From: an uncultured Alphaproteobacteria bacterium
Lineage (GTDB): Bacteria; Pseudomonadota; Alphaproteobacteria; RF32; CAG-239
Direction of reading: 5' to 3'
Assembly (NCBI GenBank): GCA_934254915.1
Contig: CAKQMH010000006.1
Coordinates: 1-64,000, forward strand
DNA length: 64,000 bases
A program made the position numbers and the translations under genes. The stretch's first letter is position 1. Every line of letters starts with the position of its first letter. Positions 26,515-35,425 of the stretch are shown here, piece after piece. The notes beneath the pieces were generated by a model. That model made no database searches. It had not been told where the DNA came from and saw only the letters and a list, made by a program, of their open reading frames with translations.

Positions 26515-27171
26515 ATGATTGCAAAATTGCGGGGAATCGTTGATAGCGTTGGTGAAGATTGTTGTATCATAGATGTTAACGGTGTGGGGTATTTGGTTTT
26601 TGCTTCGACAAAGACTTTACTACGCTTGAAATCGGGCGAGGCGGCCAGTATATTAATCGAAACCGTGGTGCGCGAAGACAGCATTACACTCTTCGGGTTT
26701 GTGGATGCATGGGAAAAAGCCTGGTTTAATACACTGACTAAAGTTCAAGGCGTCGGGGCAAAAGTCGGCTTGGCAATACTGTCGGTATTGTCGCCTAATC
26801 AGTTGGCACAGGCTGTGGCGGCGCAAGATAAAAATTCGTTCGGGCGGGCAAACGGAGTAGGGCCTAAGCTGGCAGCGCGCATTGTGACGGAACTCAAAGA
26901 TAAAATCGTTACCATTCCGACGGCAGATGTGGCAAAGGATATGAATATGGCGCTTAATCCGCAGCAACAGACCGAAAATTATGAAGATAATCTGGTGGCT
27001 CAGGTCGATGATCCCAATAAAATGGAAGATGCTATTTCGGCACTGGTTAATTTGGGATATCAGCGGTTGGAAGCCTATAAAGCCGTTAATCAGGTTTTGC
27101 TCAATACGCCTGATGCCGGCATGGCAGATTTGATTCGTCTGGCCTTAAAAGAATTTGCACAAAAGGACTAA
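26515..27171 (+). CDS. ruvA: Holliday junction DNA helicase subunit RuvA
   Basis: A 218-residue RuvA. The N-terminal OB fold starts MIAKLRGIVDSVGEDCC. The helix-hairpin-helix part includes VQGVGAKVGLAILSVL and GVGPKLAARIVTELKDK. A C-terminal RuvB-binding domain (DAISALVNLGYQRLEAYKAV) follows an acidic linker. It binds junctions and loads RuvB. GAGGA precedes the ATG. The stop is four bases from the ruvB start. Confidence 0.95.
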   Translation: MIAKLRGIVDSVGEDCCIIDVNGVGYLVFASTKTLLRLKSGEAASILIETVVREDSITLFGFVDAWEKAWFNTLTKVQGVGAKVGLAILSVLSPNQLAQAVAAQDKNSFGRANGVGPKLAARIVTELKDKIVTIPTADVAKDMNMALNPQQQTENYEDNLVAQVDDPNKMEDAISALVNLGYQRLEAYKAVNQVLLNTPDAGMADLIRLALKEFAQKD

Positions 27172-27175
27172 TTAT

Positions 27176-28228
27176 ATGATTGATGAACGTATTGTAAGCC
27201 CGCAAAAAAATTCTGAAGATGAGGAAAATCAGCAAAATAATCCGGTTAGTCTGCGTCCGACATCGTTGGATGATTTTGTCGGACAACGCAGTGTTTGCGA
27301 AAATCTAAAAGTTTTTATTGAAGCGGCGAAAAAACGCGGCGAAGCTTTGGATCATGTGTTGTTGTTCGGCCCTCCGGGGTTGGGCAAAACGACATTGGCC
27401 TCGATTGTTGCCAAAGAATTAGGCGTCGGTTTTCGAGCGACTTCCGCGCCGATGATTTCTAAATCAGGCGATTTGGCAGCAATCTTAACCAACCTTGAGC
27501 GCAATGATGTGTTGTTTATTGATGAGATTCATCGTTTGAATCCGGCGATTGAAGAGGTTTTGTATTCGGCAATGGAAGATTTTCAGCTGGATTTGATTAT
27601 CGGTGAAGGACCGTCGGCACGTTCGGTAAGAATTGATTTGCAACCGTTTACGTTGGTGGGGGCAACAACCCGTTCGGGAATGCTTTCGACCCCGCTGCGT
27701 GAAAGATTCGGTATTCCGCTGCGTTTGGATTTTTATTCGCCGGAGGAATTGGAAAAAATAGTTTTACGCGGAGCAAAGCTTTTAAATATGCCGTTGTCGG
27801 AAGTAGGAGCTTTGGAAATAGCCCGCCGTTCCCGCGGGACACCTCGCGTGGCCGGAAGGTTGTTGCGTCGGGTGCGCGATTTCGGCGCAGTGAGCGGGGC
27901 AAGTGAAATTGATAATAAAATTGCGGATACGGCGTTAAAACGTCTGGATGTCGATAATTACGGGCTTGATGCGTTTGATCGTCGTTATCTGAACTGCATC
28001 GTACAAAATTACGGCGGCGGGCCGGTCGGTGCAGATACTTTAGCTGCGGCGCTGTCTGAAGAACGCGATACGATTGAAGAAGTAATTGAGCCGTTTTTGC
28101 TCAAGCTCGGGTTTTTGCAGCGGACGCCGCGCGGGCGTGTGATTTCGGACTTGGGCTGCCAGTATCTGGGAATTGCCAAAATGCGCAAAGATAAAGATTT
28201 CAAACAATTGGATTTATTAGAAGGTTAA
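27176..28228 (+). CDS. ruvB: Holliday junction branch-migration ATPase RuvB
   Basis: A 350-residue AAA+ motor. Walker A is GPPGLGKTTL, Walker B is VLFIDEIHRLN, and sensor motifs are in LVGATTRSGML and RFGIPLRLDFYSPEEL. The winged-helix C-terminus ends with TPRGRVISDLGCQYLGI. The ATG at 27176 has AAAGGA upstream and gives the usual RuvB N-terminus (MIDERIVSP). A longer reading to 27155 overlaps ruvA and is not needed. Confidence 0.95.
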   Translation: MIDERIVSPQKNSEDEENQQNNPVSLRPTSLDDFVGQRSVCENLKVFIEAAKKRGEALDHVLLFGPPGLGKTTLASIVAKELGVGFRATSAPMISKSGDLAAILTNLERNDVLFIDEIHRLNPAIEEVLYSAMEDFQLDLIIGEGPSARSVRIDLQPFTLVGATTRSGMLSTPLRERFGIPLRLDFYSPEELEKIVLRGAKLLNMPLSEVGALEIARRSRGTPRVAGRLLRRVRDFGAVSGASEIDNKIADTALKRLDVDNYGLDAFDRRYLNCIVQNYGGGPVGADTLAAALSEERDTIEEVIEPFLLKLGFLQRTPRGRVISDLGCQYLGIAKMRKDKDFKQLDLLEG

Positions 28229-28232
28229 GGCG

Positions 28233-28676
28233 ATGATTATTAAAGGAGTAAGTCCTTCGCAAGGTGAGTTTAATGATAATGAATTTTTGTTTCCGGTACG
28301 GGTTTATTATGAGGACACTGATGCCGGCGGGATTGTCTACTATGCTAATTATCTGAAGTATGCGGAACGTGCCAGAACGGAATTAATCCGCTATTTGGGC
28401 GTACGTCAGCAGGAGGCTTTGGAAGAAGACAAAACCGGATTTGTCGTCCGCCATTGTGATATTGATTATTTGATGCCGGCGGTGCTGGATGATGAGTTAG
28501 TGGTGTCGACCAGAGTTATGGATTTGGGCGGAGCAACCGCGACGATGCATCAAGAGATTTTGCGCGGCGATCAATTGTTGGTATCAATCGATGTTAAGTT
28601 GGCGCATATGAGCTTAAAAAATAAGCGACCGACCAGAATACCCAAGGAAGTTGCCGCAAAATTGAAATTGGTCTAA
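28233..28676 (+). CDS. ybgC: YbgC-type acyl-CoA thioesterase
   Basis: A 147-residue hotdog-fold thioesterase. The family signature with the catalytic Asp is YYEDTDAGGIVYYANYLKYA, followed by ERARTELIRYLG. The enzyme hydrolyses short or lipid-linked acyl-CoA at the inner membrane. It is four bases from ruvB. In many Proteobacteria ybgC is followed by tolQ-tolR-tolA-tolB. Here it is followed by a palindrome-rich spacer and the convergent fliP gene. Confidence 0.9.
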   Translation: MIIKGVSPSQGEFNDNEFLFPVRVYYEDTDAGGIVYYANYLKYAERARTELIRYLGVRQQEALEEDKTGFVVRHCDIDYLMPAVLDDELVVSTRVMDLGGATATMHQEILRGDQLLVSIDVKLAHMSLKNKRPTRIPKEVAAKLKLV

Positions 28677-28916
28677 ATTAAAATTAACCCCGTCAGGTTT
28701 GGAACTGGGGGATATCTATTTTTATGTCATTTCAACTGGAGCGATAGCGGAATGGAGAAATCTCGGCCTTATTTCCCTGTGCCGCGCACCAGCCGCGGCA
28801 CAAAGAATGTCACCATGAGCGCGGTCAAATAGTCTCGGTTATATAAAAATTTGCCGAGATTCTTCCACGCGCTTCACTTGGTCAGGGTTGATGACATTTA
28901 AAAATGCTTTTATTAT
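28677..28916. repeat. palindromic intergenic element between ybgC and fliP
   Basis: The gap holds nested inverted repeats. An outer pair AATCTCGGC/GCCGAGATT lies near 28759-28767 and 28853-28861. Between them are a perfect nine-bp hairpin TGTGCCGCG/CGCGGCACA (28778-28786 with 28794-28802) and a further CTCGG/CCGAG pair. A 20-base piece (28840-28859) recurs in inverted orientation at 36226-36245. This looks like a dispersed REP- or MITE-like element. No gene is supported. Confidence 0.6.
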
Positions 28917-29660
28917 CTAATGAAAACTGTTGACTAGTGAGCCGGCCAACAAATACCACCCGTCAACCAATACAAAAAATATAACCTTAAACGGCAGCGC
29001 CAAGACGGTCGGCGGCAACATCATCATACCCATCGACATAAGGACTGATGCGATTACCATATCAATAATCAAAAATGGCACATAAATTAAAAATCCGATT
29101 TCGAATGCGCGCCGCAATTCACTGATCATAAAGGCCGGAATGGCAATTTTGAGCGGAGTTTCAGCTACTTCGGCCGCGGGTTTTTCTTTGGCTAAATCCG
29201 TAAACAACAATAAGTCTTTTTCCCGCGTGTTGCGAACCATAAACTCCTTAAATGGAACAGAGGCTTTTTCCAGACCGTCCATAGTGTCGACTTTTTCATC
29301 AATCATCGGCTTAAGCCCTTCGTCCCATGCGCGTTCAAAAGTCGGTGTCATAATAAATAAGGTCAAAAACAGCGCCAAGGAGATAAGTACCATGTTTGGC
29401 GGAGTGGAGTTGGTTGCCAAAGCGCTGCGGGTAATTGAAAAAACCACGGCAATACGCGTAAACGAGGTCATCATAATCAAAATCGACGGTGCTAATGACA
29501 AAACGGTTATGGTCGCCAAAATGCTGAAAATTCGCGCCGTGGCTGAGCCGCCGGGGGTGTCGGCAACATTTAAGGTTAAACTTTGCGCCTGTGCCGCATC
29601 AATATTAATAAGCGCCAACAAAAGCAGCAAAACAGAAAAGAAAAAGATTTTTTTAGTCAT
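28917..29660 (-). CDS. fliP: flagellar export-gate protein FliP
   Basis: A 247-residue export-gate subunit of the flagellar type III apparatus. It has a cleavable-type signal sequence (about 1-24), then ATITVLSLAPSILIMMTSFT and AVVFSITRSALATNSTPPN, the classic FliP motif region. Further membrane segments near the end include FLIIDMVIASVLMSMGMMML. The ATG at 29660 overlaps the end of fliO. The longer frame to 29792 lies inside fliO. Only fliO and fliP are present here; other flagellar genes must lie elsewhere if the system is functional. Confidence 0.92.
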   Translation of the reverse strand: MTKKIFFFSVLLLLLALINIDAAQAQSLTLNVADTPGGSATARIFSILATITVLSLAPSILIMMTSFTRIAVVFSITRSALATNSTPPNMVLISLALFLTLFIMTPTFERAWDEGLKPMIDEKVDTMDGLEKASVPFKEFMVRNTREKDLLLFTDLAKEKPAAEVAETPLKIAIPAFMISELRRAFEIGFLIYVPFLIIDMVIASVLMSMGMMMLPPTVLALPFKVIFFVLVDGWYLLAGSLVNSFH

Positions 29661-29937
29661 GGTTTTCAACCTTAGTGACAGATAACAGCAAATTATTATT
29701 AGCGCCCAGCAGGAGCGAATATTCGGATTGATCGCAGCGAACAATAAAAATCGTGTTTTTGGCATCAAGCCGGCGAATTTCCATAACCTCAATCCGTGAA
29801 TCGGTTTTAAGATTCTTAAGCAAACGGCATTTCAGTCCTTTTTGCTGACAATATTTTAAAAGCCACAAAGTCAACAGCAATAGCCCTATGACAAACATCA
29901 GTGCTAATACGGCTTGTAAAATTTGCACCCATTCCAT
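29653..29937 (-). CDS. fliO: FliO-like flagellar biosynthesis protein
   Basis: A 94-residue protein with one N-terminal membrane helix (about 5-26, ILQAVLALMFVIGLLLLTLW) and a small basic cytoplasmic domain (RIEVMEIRRLDAKNTIFIVR), as in FliO, which helps assemble the FliP ring. The stop overlaps the fliP start by eight bases. GGGAG lies about a dozen bases before the chosen ATG. A start 11 codons earlier is possible. Confidence 0.78.
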   Translation of the reverse strand: MEWVQILQAVLALMFVIGLLLLTLWLLKYCQQKGLKCRLLKNLKTDSRIEVMEIRRLDAKNTIFIVRCDQSEYSLLLGANNNLLLSVTKVENHD

Positions 29938-30041
29938 GCTTAAAAAACTCCCTGATAAAATCAACGGCATTATAAGATAACTTATACCGTGGCGTCAATA
30001 AAAGGCTTGCCCTTGTTAACATTGTTTGTTAAATTGCCGCT

Positions 30042-30590
30042 ATGGCTAAAGATAAAAAAGAAATTGTCAGTGATGAACGAAAAACGCAAGATTTACAGTC
30101 CTTTGCGCGTTTGGTGATGCCGTTTGCACGTCAGATTTTGGGGGCTAAAGGTCTAATGGAAGCTGATTTGCTGACCGGTTGGGACGAAATTGTCGGCGCG
30201 GAGCTGGCGGCCTATTCTTTGCCCCGCAAAATCGAATTTAAACGCGGTGAAAAAAACAACGGTGTTTTGTGGATTGAAGTTCCGGCCGGAGCGTTTGCTC
30301 TGGAGGTGCAGCTGAAAGAAAGTTTGATTCTGTCCAAGGTAAATACTTATTTCGGTTATGCCGCGGTGGCAAAACTCAAAATAATCCAAAATGCCGCTTT
30401 TGATTTGCAGGATGAGCCGGCGGCAGGGTGTGAACGAATGCAAAAAACTCTTGTCAGCCAAGAAGAAGAAACATATATTAAGGAGCTGAGCGAAGGGGTT
30501 GAAAATCAGACTCTGCAGGATATGCTCATAAAACTGGGGCGTAGTGTCATCAGTAATAATAAAGGTGAAAATAAGAAAGATGAAGTTTGA
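30042..30590 (+). CDS. DciA-like (DUF721) protein
   Basis: A 182-residue protein with a DUF721/DciA-type N-terminal domain (about 20-120: ADLLTGWDEIVGAELAAYSL, then LWIEVPAGAFALEVQ). DciA proteins help load the DnaB helicase in bacteria lacking DnaC or DnaI. The C-terminal 60 residues are charged and probably flexible. It overlaps the start of the DsbA-like gene by 11 bases, an arrangement common in alphaproteobacteria. Confidence 0.7.
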   Translation: MAKDKKEIVSDERKTQDLQSFARLVMPFARQILGAKGLMEADLLTGWDEIVGAELAAYSLPRKIEFKRGEKNNGVLWIEVPAGAFALEVQLKESLILSKVNTYFGYAAVAKLKIIQNAAFDLQDEPAAGCERMQKTLVSQEEETYIKELSEGVENQTLQDMLIKLGRSVISNNKGENKKDEV

Positions 30591-31311
30591 AAATATCATT
30601 AAGAGTATCAGCTCAACTTTGGCAGCAATTATGGTCTATCTGATAGCCGCCGGAATGTATCTGTCTTTCAAGGGTTTTGTGTTCGAAAACGGGGAGATTA
30701 CATTGGCAACCCCGGCACAGGCTCAGGAAATCGTGCAGCAGGGCAAAGAGCTGCCGGCGGATATGGCGCTTCCCGAAAATCATATTATGGGGCAAAAAAA
30801 TGCGCCGATTACGATTTACGAATATTCATCATTCGGTTGCTTCCACTGTGCGGATTTTCACCTGCAAACCCTGCCGGAATTGAAGAAAAAGTATATTGAT
30901 AAAGGTCTGGTCAAGCTCTCGTTCGTCCCGTTCCCGATTGACAAACCGTCTATGAGTGCGGCTTTGCTGGCGGAATGCGTCGCTCCGCAAAAATATTTTG
31001 CCTTTGCTGAAGTTTTGTTCAAAAAGCAACGCGATTGGGGCTTGTCGCGTAATCCGGAAAATGTTTTGCGCCAATATGCCGCTTTGAGCAGAGTTGGTGC
31101 GGATAAAGCTGAAGCCTGCCTGCATAATGACGATAAGGCACGCGATATTTTAGAAATTCGGCAGGATGGTATTACTCAGCTTGGTATTCAAGGCACACCG
31201 TCGTTCGTAATTGCCGACAAAAACGGCAAGCAGCTGTACTCCGGCATTATGAGTCTGGCTAAGTTTGAGGAAATTATTGCGCAAAAGTTGCCTCAGAACT
31301 CAAAAAATTAG
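30580..31311 (+). CDS. DsbA-family thiol-disulfide oxidoreductase
   Basis: A 243-residue membrane-anchored or exported protein. Residues 12-32 form a hydrophobic N-terminal helix. The thioredoxin domain has the active site CFHC (about 85-88, in YEYSSFGCFHCADFH), a helical insert, and the cis-Pro in QGTPSFVIAD. This is the alphaproteobacterial DsbA-like family that oxidises cysteines in the periplasm. The start at 30580 overlaps the DciA-like gene. Confidence 0.85.
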   Translation: MKFENIIKSISSTLAAIMVYLIAAGMYLSFKGFVFENGEITLATPAQAQEIVQQGKELPADMALPENHIMGQKNAPITIYEYSSFGCFHCADFHLQTLPELKKKYIDKGLVKLSFVPFPIDKPSMSAALLAECVAPQKYFAFAEVLFKKQRDWGLSRNPENVLRQYAALSRVGADKAEACLHNDDKARDILEIRQDGITQLGIQGTPSFVIADKNGKQLYSGIMSLAKFEEIIAQKLPQNSKN

Positions 31312-31354
31312 GACTTCTTTAATAACTCCGTTATAGTTTAGGTGATAAGGTAAA

Positions 31355-31660
31355 ATGAAAAAAGTGCCTGAAGATATCAAAAAACTTGAACAAAGGATTG
31401 CGGACCTAAAAAAACAAGAACAATTAGTGCGTAAAGAAAAAGACGAGTCTGAATTTGCGCATGCGTCCAAAGCCGGTTTTCGTGTCGGAACGGAATTGCT
31501 GTCCGGAGTGTTAGTCGGTGCGGCTGTCGGTTATTTCTTGGATGAATTGCTTGGTTTGCGGCCGTGGCTGATGGTTTTGTTTCTGTTTTTTGGAGGAGCG
31601 GCCGGCGTATTGAACGTCTATCGCTTTGTCAAAGGCGAAGAACATAAGAACAAGGAGTAA
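31355..31660 (+). CDS. atpI: ATP synthase protein I
   Basis: A 101-residue AtpI with a charged N-terminus and two membrane helices (about 46-65 with GTELLSGVLVGAAVGYFLDE, and 69-90). It helps assemble the c-ring and may take part in Mg2+ handling. It is the first gene of the F0 operon and is followed by atpB after six bases. Confidence 0.85.
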   Translation: MKKVPEDIKKLEQRIADLKKQEQLVRKEKDESEFAHASKAGFRVGTELLSGVLVGAAVGYFLDELLGLRPWLMVLFLFFGGAAGVLNVYRFVKGEEHKNKE

Positions 31661-31666
31661 GTCTAC

Positions 31667-32389
31667 GTGTCAAACCCGATGGAACAATTTGTCATCAAGC
31701 CGCTGGTCCCGATTGAGGTCGGCGGTGTCGACATCTCTTTTACCAATTCATCATTGTTTATGGTTTTGGCGGTTGCGGTTTCAACTTTACTGTTGGGCTT
31801 CTGTCTCCGCAAACGCAGTATTGTTCCGAGTGTGGCGCAATCAATCCCCGAAAGTATTTATGAGTTTATCAGCAGCTTGCTGAAAGAAAATGTCGGTGTT
31901 GAAGGGCTGCGTTACTTCCCGTTCATTTTCACGCTGTTTTTGTTTGTGGCTTTCGGTAACCTGCTTGGTTTGTTCCCGTATGCCTTTACTTTTACGTCGC
32001 ATCTGACCGCAGTCGGCAGTTTGTCGCTGATAGCCTTGCTGTTTAACGTCTGTATCGGTATCAAAAAGAAAAAAATCGGTTGGCTGCGGACGTTTTTGCC
32101 CAAAGGGATTCCGTTTGCTTTGGCGCCGTTAATCGTGCCGATTGAGATGATTTCGTTCCTGTCAAAACCGTTCAGCCTGACCGTCCGTTTGGTTGCAAAT
32201 ATGACTGTCGGACACATTATGTTGAAAATTATTGCCGGTTTTGTAGTCGCCTTGGGCGCATTGGGATTAGTGCCGGTATTGTTTAACAGCTGTATCGTTT
32301 GTTTTGAAATGTTTATCGCTATGTTGCAGGCTTTTATTTATACGGTCTTGAGCTGTATTTATCTTGGCGATGCTTTGCACGAACACTAA
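31667..32389 (+). CDS. atpB: F0 ATP synthase subunit a
   Basis: A 240-residue polytopic proton-channel subunit. The essential arginine lies in the helix SKPFSLTVRLVANMTVGHIM, and FEMFIAMLQAFIYTVLSCIY is the last conserved helix pair. The first codon is GTG (31667), chosen because AAGGAG sits nine bases upstream, whereas the in-frame ATG at 31679 is too far from it. It belongs to the F0 operon atpI-B-E-F'-F. Confidence 0.95.
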   Translation: MSNPMEQFVIKPLVPIEVGGVDISFTNSSLFMVLAVAVSTLLLGFCLRKRSIVPSVAQSIPESIYEFISSLLKENVGVEGLRYFPFIFTLFLFVAFGNLLGLFPYAFTFTSHLTAVGSLSLIALLFNVCIGIKKKKIGWLRTFLPKGIPFALAPLIVPIEMISFLSKPFSLTVRLVANMTVGHIMLKIIAGFVVALGALGLVPVLFNSCIVCFEMFIAMLQAFIYTVLSCIYLGDALHEH

Positions 32390-32478
32390 TTTCGGACAGT
32401 GATTAACGTTTTTTTTAGACATTAAAGCATAATTATTGTGTTGAGAAAGTTTGGTTTATTTTTTAGAAAGGAATTAAA

Positions 32479-32700
32479 ATGGAACCGTTAGCTTATGTTG
32501 GTGCCGGTATGTGCGCATTGTCAATGACCGTAGCGGCATGGGGTGTTACCCAAGTTTGGACAACAATTATTTCAACCGTCGGCCGTAATCCGCAAGTTAA
32601 AAAAGATGTCGATATTTACGGTTGGGCAGGTTTTGCGGCGGTTGAAGCTATCGCTTTGTATGCGTTGGTTATCGCTCTGGTTATGTTGACCGGAAATTAA
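32479..32700 (+). CDS. atpE: F0 ATP synthase subunit c
   Basis: A 73-residue two-helix proteolipid that forms the rotor ring. The polar loop is GRNPQVKKD, and the proton-carrying carboxylate is the Glu in AGFAAVEAIALYALV (about residue 57). AAAGGA precedes the ATG. Confidence 0.95.
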   Translation: MEPLAYVGAGMCALSMTVAAWGVTQVWTTIISTVGRNPQVKKDVDIYGWAGFAAVEAIALYALVIALVMLTGN

Positions 32701-32718
32701 TCTTTCTAAACTCGCGGG

Positions 32719-32741
32719 GCAGGCAAGGTTATTTTGCCTGC
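32719..32741 (+). promoter_or_regulatory. hairpin downstream of atpE
   Basis: A perfect eight-bp stem GCAGGCAA/TTGCCTGC (32719-32726 with 32734-32741) follows atpE without an immediate T run. It could stabilise the atpE message end or attenuate transcription, fitting the need for more c than b subunits. Confidence 0.5.
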
Positions 32742-32787
32742 TTTGGCGGGTTAGTAGTTTTTTTAGAAGGTCAGAGAGGAGTATCTT

Positions 32788-33270
32788 ATGCCGCAGTTAG
32801 ATTTCAGCGTTTTCCCGTCACAATTATTTTGGCTCAGCATCAGCTTTTTCAGCATGCTTTTTATTATGAGCAAGTTGATTATTCCGCGGATTGCCGAAAT
32901 GATTAATCTGCGTAAGGATAAAATCGACGGTTACCTGCAAAAAGCCGCTGAAATCAAAGACAAGGCCGAAGATGCGTTGCAAAAATATCATCAGGCGCTG
33001 CAAAAAGCTACTGATGAGGCCACACAGTCTTTGCAAAAGACTCAACAGGACATGCAAAAGCTGATTGATCGCAAACAGGCTGATTTAGCCGCTGAGCTGG
33101 CCGCTCAGATTGCCGCCGGCGAGAAGAAGATTCAAGACGGCAAAAATAAGGCTTTGCAGCAGGTTCAGGAGATGTCGGAAAATCTGGCGTTGGATGTTTT
33201 GCAAAAATTGGGGTTAAAAGTTGCGGCGGCAGATGTCAAAAAAGCCGTGCAGGAAGTTATGAAAGACTAA
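32788..33270 (+). CDS. F0 ATP synthase subunit b'
   Basis: A 160-residue stator subunit with one N-terminal membrane helix (about 8-30, SQLFWLSISFFSMLFIMSKL) and a long amphipathic coiled coil. The pair b'/b is the alphaproteobacterial and phototroph pattern. GAGAGGAG precedes the ATG, and the second b gene follows after three bases. Confidence 0.9.
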   Translation: MPQLDFSVFPSQLFWLSISFFSMLFIMSKLIIPRIAEMINLRKDKIDGYLQKAAEIKDKAEDALQKYHQALQKATDEATQSLQKTQQDMQKLIDRKQADLAAELAAQIAAGEKKIQDGKNKALQQVQEMSENLALDVLQKLGLKVAAADVKKAVQEVMKD

Positions 33271-33273
33271 ACA

Positions 33274-33873
33274 ATGGCAATGGAAGAGAATATTCCTAAT
33301 CATGAAATTATTGACGCAACCCAAAATGCGGTGCTGAACGCCGCGGAAACGGTTGCTGATGTAATTGAAACCACGGCGCAAGAGATTGGCGGCCACGAAG
33401 AAGTTTTTTATCAGAGTGCTGAATTTTGGGTCGCAATGTCGTTTGTTCTGGTGGTTGTGGGACTGGCTCGCCCGATTGGCAAAGTTCTGCACAGCCTGCT
33501 CCAAAAGCGCGGTGAAAATATTGCCGAACGGATTTCATCGGCTGCAACCCTGAAAGAAGATGCGCAAAAGCTTTTGGCTCAATATGAAAAGAAATATCGT
33601 GAGGCGGAACAGGAAGCGCAGGAAATCTTGTCACGCTCGGAAAAAGAAATAAATTTTTTCAAAAAAGAGAGTATGTCAAAGCTTGAGGCCGAAATGGCCA
33701 ACAAGGAACGCGACGCCAAAGCTCGCATTGCCGCTGCTCAGGACAAAGCGGTTAAAGAAATCAGCGCCATGACATCCGAAGTTACGATTAAGGCGGTTAA
33801 AGATGTTTTGCGCCGCCAACTGACGGAAAAGGAAATTGACCGGCTGATTGATGAATCAATTGACATAATCTAA
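33274..33873 (+). CDS. atpF: F0 ATP synthase subunit b
   Basis: A 199-residue stator subunit. An unusual N-terminal extension of about 45 residues precedes the membrane helix (about 50-65, EFWVAMSFVLVVVGLAR), and a long coiled coil follows. It pairs with b' to join F0 to F1. The F1 genes are absent here, as is usual for the split ATP synthase operons of alphaproteobacteria. A terminator follows. Confidence 0.9.
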   Translation: MAMEENIPNHEIIDATQNAVLNAAETVADVIETTAQEIGGHEEVFYQSAEFWVAMSFVLVVVGLARPIGKVLHSLLQKRGENIAERISSAATLKEDAQKLLAQYEKKYREAEQEAQEILSRSEKEINFFKKESMSKLEAEMANKERDAKARIAAAQDKAVKEISAMTSEVTIKAVKDVLRRQLTEKEIDRLIDESIDII

Positions 33874-33894
33874 ACGTTGAAAATATGTTTTTTA

Positions 33895-33921
33895 AAGGCT
33901 TAACACTCAAAGTTAAGCCTT
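33895..33921. terminator. terminator of the F0 operon
   Basis: A ten-bp perfect stem AAGGCTTAAC/GTTAAGCCTT (33895-33904 with 33912-33921) followed by TTTTTG. It lies between atpF and the convergent acetyltransferase gene and could serve both. Confidence 0.85.
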
Positions 33922-33934
33922 TTTTGTTAAGCGG

Positions 33935-34411
33935 CTAATTTATATACAAAGCCATGTTCCGCGATATTTCCGTGAAATTCAGCCGGCGGTAAAATTCGGC
34001 GGCCCGATTGTTAAAGTTAAAAACCTCAAGTTCCAACTGGCAAATATGTTTTTTGCGCGCCTCTTCAATAATTTTGTTGATTAATTGCCGGCCGATGCCC
34101 TGACTTTGGTGTTCACTGCTCACCACCAAATCGAAAATTTGCCAATAAACCTGATTTTGATAGATGTTTTCGTCCCGTTGTTTTTCGCCGGCCAACAGCG
34201 CGCCGACAACCTGATCTTGCGCCAAAGCCACATAGCCGAAATTATCCTTCTGCTGCAAAATGCAGTTCAGGTAAGGTATGGAACTTTCCTTAGCGGAGCA
34301 GCGGAATTGGCATGGGGCATTTTGCGCATGCAGGCAGTTCGATTCCTGCAAAAGGCATAAAACCTGCGTAAAATATTCGGATTTAAACTCGTCAAGACGA
34401 ATTGCCGGCAT
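33935..34411 (-). CDS. GNAT-family N-acetyltransferase
   Basis: A 158-residue GNAT. The acetyl-CoA-binding motif is VVSSEHQSQGIGRQLINKII (about 96-115), followed by LELEVFNFNNRAAEFYRRLNF, the usual beta5-alpha4 part. It also contains several Cys in the N-terminal third. The ATG at 34411 has GAGG upstream. A GTG four codons earlier is less likely. The substrate is unknown. Confidence 0.82.
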   Translation of the reverse strand: MPAIRLDEFKSEYFTQVLCLLQESNCLHAQNAPCQFRCSAKESSIPYLNCILQQKDNFGYVALAQDQVVGALLAGEKQRDENIYQNQVYWQIFDLVVSSEHQSQGIGRQLINKIIEEARKKHICQLELEVFNFNNRAAEFYRRLNFTEISRNMALYIN

Positions 34412-34476
34412 CGCTGACCTCACAGTTGTGGCGGATAGCCATAACTTAAGCGGCCAATGGTTGTTTGCAAGACCGA

Positions 34477-35181
34477 CTAAAGTTTTAAGTTAAGTTTGTT
34501 CCAACCATTGCGGCGAGGCTGTTCTTCTTCCTGCTGTTGGGTTTTAATCCAATTGCGGATAGGCTCGTTTTTACGGTTAAGCAGGTTCTTTTGCTCTTCG
34601 GTTTGCGCCACCCCGATAGGCAGCAGCTGATTGAGCAGTGCCGGTGAGGCAAAATCAATCCGTCCTTTCAGTAACGGTGTTACCAACGCGTCAATAACCG
34701 GAGCTGCCGGCTTGGCATTAAAGGCATTAATCCGTCCGCCATAGAAAATTGCAAAGGCGTGGCAGGGCGAGGAGAATAAGACATCGGTCATGTCCACGCC
34801 GCGAACAAAGCGTAAAATGATTTTGGGGCGGATAATGCATTCTTCGGTTTGGTCAAACAAGATATTATCGGGATTTTTGAACAATTCGGAAACAATCAAA
34901 TCTTTCAACTCATTGTTGATGACGCCACAAAAGCCGGAAACCGCCATACCGTCCAGCGTGTATCCGGTGTAATTTTCCGGTTTGTTGGTAATCTGATAAC
35001 AAAAAATCTGTTCGGCATCGGTAATATTTTGCAGCGCCGACGGACCGATAGCTTTGCTGATTCGCTCCAGAATCGGGGCGTCTTTAGTTGCATCAGCCGC
35101 GGTATTATCAATGGCTTGCGCTCCGGCTGCGGTACTCAGCAGCAAGCTTAAGCCCAATGCCAAAATTCCTAATTGTTTCAT
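34477..35181 (-). CDS. exported protein of unknown function
   Basis: A 234-residue protein that I do not recognise. It has a signal peptide (about 1-22, ending AGAQA) and a globular domain with four Cys (FCYQ, GFCGV, EECI, SPCHAF) that could form two disulfides. The C-terminal tail is rich in Gln, Glu and Asn. The ATG at 35181 has AAGGAG. A TTG two codons earlier is possible. It stands alone and may be periplasmic. Confidence 0.6.
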   Translation of the reverse strand: MKQLGILALGLSLLLSTAAGAQAIDNTAADATKDAPILERISKAIGPSALQNITDAEQIFCYQITNKPENYTGYTLDGMAVSGFCGVINNELKDLIVSELFKNPDNILFDQTEECIIRPKIILRFVRGVDMTDVLFSSPCHAFAIFYGGRINAFNAKPAAPVIDALVTPLLKGRIDFASPALLNQLLPIGVAQTEEQKNLLNRKNEPIRNWIKTQQQEEEQPRRNGWNKLNLKL

Positions 35182-35425
35182 CGACAACTCCTTTGTTTCT
35201 ATGCCCGATTTTTACTTAATATATAACAACAATATAACCTGACTAGATTAATTTTTTATTTATGAATAACCGCGAATGTAATTAATTATGTCGTTAATAA
35301 AATAATAAGATATTGTCCTTATAGTAAAAAACAATAAAATATGAAAAAAGGCTTGATTCTTAAAAAATTTTAGAATATAAGTTAGACAAAATTTTGTGAA
35401 AAAATATTTTAACTTGGAGACTTTG

